A stretch of DNA of 64,000 nucleotides from Ignavibacteria bacterium (GTDB taxonomy: Bacteria; Bacteroidota; Ignavibacteria; Tepidaquicellales; Tepidaquicellaceae), in NCBI GenBank assembly GCA_036262055.1, contig DATAJP010000002.1, positions 640,177-704,176 on the forward strand, read 5' to 3'. Of the stretch, positions 60,663 through 64,000 are shown in pieces (position 1 is the stretch's first letter; each line of letters opens with the position of its first letter). The position numbers were made by a program, and so were the translations under genes. The notes below the pieces were generated by a model, which searched no databases, was not told the origin of the DNA, and saw only the letters and a program-made list of their open reading frames with translations.

Positions 60663-61589
60663 TTGCAAAACCTCACTTCACATATAAAATCAATTTGTCT
60701 TAAGAACGGGTTTTTTAAAGCGGGTGTTTCAAAAGCTGAAGTTCTCGATAAAGAAAAAATTTATTTCAAGAACTGGCTTGATGAAGGCAGGCACGGAACA
60801 ATGCACTGGCTCGGGAATAATTTTGAAAAGCGGATCAATCCTTTTTTAATAATGGAAGATGTGAAGTCCATAATTTCTCTTGCATACATTTATGATGCTC
60901 CTGTTTCGCATAATGAAGATAAAAACATGCCAAAGATTTCGCGGTATGCATGGGGCTCAAAAGATTATCATAAAGTTTTAAAGAAAAAATTGAAAGAAGT
61001 TTGCAAAGAAATCGAAGAGTTTGACTCAAGTATCAAAACAAAATTTTATGTTGATGATGGTCCGGTGATGGAAAAGGTGTGGGCGGTGAAATCAGGAATC
61101 GGATGGATGGGAAAAAACACTAATGTAATAAATCCCGATGCAGGGAGCTTTTTCTTTTTATGTGAGATATTAATAAATCAGGAGTTGGATTATGATGAAC
61201 CGGCTGAGGATATGTGCAAAACCTGCCGCTTGTGCCTGAATGCATGTCCGACAGGCGCGTTATATGATGAATATAAGCTTGATGCAAATTTATGCTTGTC
61301 ATATCAGACAATAGAAAATCGCGGAGAGATTCCTGATGAAATAAATATGCATGGATGGATTTACGGATGCGATATCTGCCAGGATGTCTGTCCTTATAAC
61401 GGGAAAGGTGTTTTTACAGTTGAAGAAGCATTTTTTCCGCGAGCCGAAATAACTAATAAGTCTTATGACGAATTGCTAAATTATACGGAAGAAAAATTCA
61501 ATGAGACGTTCAGCGGAACTCCGGTTAAGCGGACGAAATACTCCGGCTGGATAAGAAATCTTAAAAAAGCAAAATCAGAAATAAAATAA
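60663..61589 (+). CDS. queG: Epoxyqueuosine reductase QueG
   Basis: 308 residues with a TTG start. It reduces epoxyqueuosine in tRNA to queuosine, using cobalamin and two 4Fe-4S clusters. 'CKTCRLCLNACPTGAL' and 'CDICQDVCPYN' are the cluster motifs; 'MHWLGNNFEKRINP' and 'DDGPVMEKVWAVKSGIGWMGKNTNVI' are family-specific. The substrate comes from the QueA part of the protein encoded at 13139. Twelve bases before the propeller gene. Confidence 0.96.
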   Translation: MQNLTSHIKSICLKNGFFKAGVSKAEVLDKEKIYFKNWLDEGRHGTMHWLGNNFEKRINPFLIMEDVKSIISLAYIYDAPVSHNEDKNMPKISRYAWGSKDYHKVLKKKLKEVCKEIEEFDSSIKTKFYVDDGPVMEKVWAVKSGIGWMGKNTNVINPDAGSFFFLCEILINQELDYDEPAEDMCKTCRLCLNACPTGALYDEYKLDANLCLSYQTIENRGEIPDEINMHGWIYGCDICQDVCPYNGKGVFTVEEAFFPRAEITNKSYDELLNYTEEKFNETFSGTPVKRTKYSGWIRNLKKAKSEIK

Positions 61590-61600
61590 TTAAATAATTC

Positions 61601-62701
61601 ATGTTACAACTCTACTCGTTATTCTTTTTAATTTTACTTTCCCTCGTTTTTGTAAGCAGTTCATTTGCGCAATACAGCTCGCCCGAGAGCGTTACATACG
61701 ACCCTGTCGGGAAGGCTTATTATGTTTCAAATACATCAAGCAGTAACATAGTTAAAAGAACACAGGACGGTACAACTTCCATTTTTAAAAATGTCGGAGG
61801 AAGCATTCACGGCATAACATATTATAACGGAAAAGTTTATGTTGCAAACGGAACCCGCGTTCGCGGATATGATTTAAGCAATGCGAATGAAATTTTAAAC
61901 GTGCAGATAACCGGCGCAACGTTTGTAAATGATGTTGCAATTGATTCAACAAACGGAATGCTTTATGCATCCGATTTCTCAGCAAGAAGAATTTATAAAG
62001 TTAATACTAATACCTCGGAATTCTGGACATGGGTTGGAACAACTGCAAGACAGCCAAATGGACTTTTTGTAGATAAGCCGCGCAATAGAATCCTCGCCTG
62101 CACATGGGGAGCATCTGCGATTGTCTACAGTATTCCGTTGAATGATTCAGCAAACGTTCAGACAATTTTATCGACTTCATATGGAAACTTTGACGGCATT
62201 TCACTTGACAGAAATGACCATGTTTATATTTCAACATGGAGCGCGCAGTCAGTAATTAGATATGACATAAATTTTGCTTTACCGGCTTTTGTAGTTACAT
62301 CCGGTTTATCGAATCCTGCGGATATTTACGTGAACAGATGGACAGACACGCTTGCGATACCAAACGCAGGAAATAATACTTTAGGATTGGTTCAGTTAAC
62401 AATTCCGACGAGTATTTCTGACCCTGTTACGAAGGTTGAAAGCTTTGAGCTTAAACAAAATTATCCGAATCCATTTAATCCAATTTCGAATATCGAATTT
62501 TCAATTTCTAATTTTGGATTTACTCAATTAAAAATCTATAATGATTTAGGGAAAGAGGTTGCTGTATTGGTTAATGAAGAGTTACCGGTTGGAAATTATA
62601 AAGTTCAATGGAGTGCAGAAAATCTTCCAAGTGGGATTTATTATTATACTCTTTCAACTAAAGATTTTTCGGAAACAAAGAAGATGATTTTAGTTAAGTA
62701 A
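61601..62701 (+). CDS. Secreted SMP-30/NHL-like beta-propeller with T9SS sorting domain
   Basis: 366 residues. A signal peptide (about 1-24, ending 'SSFAQ') precedes repeated beta-propeller blades ('YYVSNTSSSNIVKRTQDG', 'LYASDFSARRIYKVN', 'VYISTWSAQSVIRYD') and a Por/T9SS C-terminal domain from about residue 280 ('LKQNYPNPFNPISNI' to 'KKMILVK'). It is likely surface-bound. Substrate or partner unknown. Confidence 0.88.
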   Translation: MLQLYSLFFLILLSLVFVSSSFAQYSSPESVTYDPVGKAYYVSNTSSSNIVKRTQDGTTSIFKNVGGSIHGITYYNGKVYVANGTRVRGYDLSNANEILNVQITGATFVNDVAIDSTNGMLYASDFSARRIYKVNTNTSEFWTWVGTTARQPNGLFVDKPRNRILACTWGASAIVYSIPLNDSANVQTILSTSYGNFDGISLDRNDHVYISTWSAQSVIRYDINFALPAFVVTSGLSNPADIYVNRWTDTLAIPNAGNNTLGLVQLTIPTSISDPVTKVESFELKQNYPNPFNPISNIEFSISNFGFTQLKIYNDLGKEVAVLVNEELPVGNYKVQWSAENLPSGIYYYTLSTKDFSETKKMILVK

Positions 62702-62706
62702 ATTCA

Positions 62707-62775
62707 TCTGTCACCCTGGACTTGATTCAGGGTCAACAAAACGTTTATGGATTCCTGCTTTCGCAGGAATGACAA
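62707..62775. repeat. Two GTCATTCC-type repeats (copies 3 and 4)
   Basis: 'GTCACCCTGGACTTGATTCAGGGTC' (62710-62734) and 'GGATTCCTGCTTTCGCAGGAATGAC' (62750-62774) are two hairpins in a row. The second ends in the ATGAC that includes the upstream candidate start of the OsmC gene. Confidence 0.7.
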
Positions 62776-62780
62776 AAAAT

Positions 62781-63194
62781 ATGGTTAACATAGATATTTT
62801 TTATGAAGGCGGGTTTCATTGCGTTGCAACCCACGGTCCGAGTGGAGACAAAATTGCAACAGATGCACCTGTAGATAATAAAGGTCGCGGAGAAGCATTT
62901 TCTCCGACAGATTTGCTTGCAACTTCGCTTGGTGTCTGCTCTATTACAACAATGGACATAAAAAATCCTGATCCCGAAAATATAAATTTATCCGGTTCGC
63001 AGGTCAGAGTTGAAAAACACATGACAACTACTCAACCCCGAAAGCTTGCAGTCATAAAAGTTTTTTATGAACTTTCAGAAAACATTCCTGAAGACAAACG
63101 CGCAATTCTTGAAAATATTGCACGTAATTGTCCTGTGGCTCTCAGCATAAGCAGTGATGTGAAGCAAGAACACTACTTTAATTATAGTCTTTAG
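62781..63194 (+). CDS. OsmC-family peroxidase/reductase
   Basis: 137 residues from the ATG at 62781. The ATG at 62769 would add four residues and lies in the repeat, so the later start is preferred. 'SPTDLLATSLGVCSITTM' and 'IARNCPVALSI' carry the two redox cysteines of the OsmC fold. It reduces organic hydroperoxides. No partner gene is adjacent. Confidence 0.9.
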   Translation: MVNIDIFYEGGFHCVATHGPSGDKIATDAPVDNKGRGEAFSPTDLLATSLGVCSITTMDIKNPDPENINLSGSQVRVEKHMTTTQPRKLAVIKVFYELSENIPEDKRAILENIARNCPVALSISSDVKQEHYFNYSL

Positions 63195-63260
63195 TCTAAA
63201 TTTACTTTTTTAACATATCTATTTTATCTATTTTTATCTGAACGGGGAAAACAAAAAACA

Positions 63261-63267
63261 AAGGAGG
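63261..63267 (+). promoter_or_regulatory. Strong Shine-Dalgarno, GTG start
   Basis: AAGGAGG, six bases before the GTG at 63274. Decides the start of the outer-membrane protein gene. Confidence 0.75.
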
Positions 63268-63273
63268 AACAAG

Positions 63274-63978
63274 GTGAAAAAATTAATTTTTACTTTTTTG
63301 TTAGTAATGATTTTTGGCAGCGCTGCTCAGGCGCAAATTTTTAAACCATCTGTAAACGTTATAGTAAGAGGAAACTATTCTTTATGGCTTTCCGACTCAA
63401 CATGGAAAAATGAGTATAAAGAATTTCCGGGAATCCAGTTAGAAGCAGTTGTCAATCTGACATCAATGTGGGGAATTTCAGGAACTTTTGCTGCGGATTT
63501 TATTTCTGCGAAAGACCGAACTTTAACAATTCCGGGTGCAACCTTTACACAGGAAAGCTCCTCGCAAATTGCTGGATATTTAGGACCAAGATATTATATA
63601 AATCTTCCTGCGAACAAAATGGTTAAAATTTACATAGATGCGGCAGCAGGTTTATATTCATTTAAACCCGGCACTTTTAAAATGACCGAAACTACAAATC
63701 CGCCAAGAGTTACAACAATAACTTTTAATTCGGTTTCACAGTTCGGATTTAATGCCGGCGCAGGAGTGAATGTTGGTTTAGGACCTTCAATGTTTGCAAA
63801 CTTTATGATAAAGTATCATAATGTATTGAAGAAAACAGATGTAGTTTTCAGAGAGAAAATAACTGTTGAACAGCAAGGTACAACAACAACTACTACTACA
63901 AATTCAACTCCCGAAGATATTCCGGCAAGAAGTTATTTACAGTTCGGTATAGGTCTTGGATTTACTTTCGGCATGTAA
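63274..63978 (+). CDS. Outer-membrane beta-barrel protein
   Basis: 234 residues, GTG start. A signal peptide (about 1-20, 'AAQAQI') is followed by alternating beta-strand sequence ('VNVIVRGNYSLWLSD', 'GIQLEAVVNLTSMWGISGTF', 'GFNAGAGVNVGLGPSMFANFMIKYHNVL') and an aromatic-ended final strand near 'LQFGIGLGFTFGM'. The pattern fits an OmpW/OprF-like small barrel. A Thr-rich stretch (about 202-212) is likely a surface loop. Function unknown. Confidence 0.8.
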   Translation: MKKLIFTFLLVMIFGSAAQAQIFKPSVNVIVRGNYSLWLSDSTWKNEYKEFPGIQLEAVVNLTSMWGISGTFAADFISAKDRTLTIPGATFTQESSSQIAGYLGPRYYINLPANKMVKIYIDAAAGLYSFKPGTFKMTETTNPPRVTTITFNSVSQFGFNAGAGVNVGLGPSMFANFMIKYHNVLKKTDVVFREKITVEQQGTTTTTTTNSTPEDIPARSYLQFGIGLGFTFGM

Positions 63979-64000
63979 ATTCTATTTGAAAGAAAGTATT

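Overview
The window is a gene-dense chromosomal segment of an A+T-rich bacterium, probably of the Ignavibacteria / Bacteroidota-Chlorobi (FCB) group. The lineage call is an inference. It rests on two secreted proteins (5892-7160 and 61601-62701) that end in a type IX secretion-type sorting domain with the 'NYPNPFNP' signature, on families common in that group (DUF4199, DUF1573, DUF3829, DUF4920, HU-SPOR proteins), on the near absence of Shine-Dalgarno sequences, and on frequent TTG starts. No rRNA, tRNA or CRISPR array was recognised. Almost every base is accounted for, and no gene-free stretch exceeds 300 bases.

Layout. 1-3864: a membrane permease running off the left edge (missed by simple start-to-stop ORF finding), mltG and a large GT-C-like membrane protein with TPRs. 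3920-5617: an orphan cassette of four small genes, two of them resembling phage tail or fibre accessories. 5892-9614: a secreted EEP-family nuclease/phosphatase, an A+T-rich nuclease-like gene and dnaG. 9680-13031: a YceI lipoprotein and an electrophile/quinone-detoxification cluster (FMN reductase, esterase, ring-cleaving dioxygenase) under a MarR/MhqR-type regulator with visible palindromic operators. 13139-14806: a GNAT-QueA fusion. 14906-20179: a VOC protein, an acid phosphatase, ispF, a PAP2 phosphatase, lnt and a peptidase S51-SnoaL fusion. 20191-25962: an alpha-glucan operon (GH57, malQ, and an alpha/beta-hydrolase fused to a rifampin-phosphotransferase-like dikinase). 25970-28392: a methyltransferase, a YiiX-like amidase and a sterol-desaturase-family protein.

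28625-33455 is the replication cluster dnaN-recF-dciA(DUF721)-gyrB without dnaA, followed by uppP, cysS, a UPF0173 hydrolase, parA-parB and ridA (to 39402), so the region may be origin-proximal. 39497-45910 is a run of small membrane and metabolic genes (rpsT, DUF1761, two DUF4199 paralogues, a membrane-anchored LuxR-type regulator, nitroreductase, TMEM175, methyltransferase, DUF4920, NUDIX). 45976-49599 holds ruvB, a DUF3829 lipoprotein and a rhodanese/MauE/DUF1573 redox set. 49686-50275 is a small mobile unit: a REP-associated (Y1) transposase framed by perfect 25-bp inverted copies of a palindrome that also occurs alone elsewhere. 50320-63978 holds a WYL regulator, MATE pump, fRMsr, an HU gene plus an HU-acidic-TM-SPOR protein, a peroxiredoxin, ribF-rpsO-pnp, a Rieske protein, queG, a secreted beta-propeller, OsmC and an outer-membrane beta-barrel protein.

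Connections. QueA and QueG supply the last two steps of queuosine synthesis from two separate loci. IspF, UppP and the PAP2 protein bear on isoprenoid or lipid-carrier metabolism, and Lnt and MltG on the envelope. At least four families of intergenic palindromic repeats are scattered between operons. Some appear to serve as transcription ends and a few extend into the ends of coding sequences.
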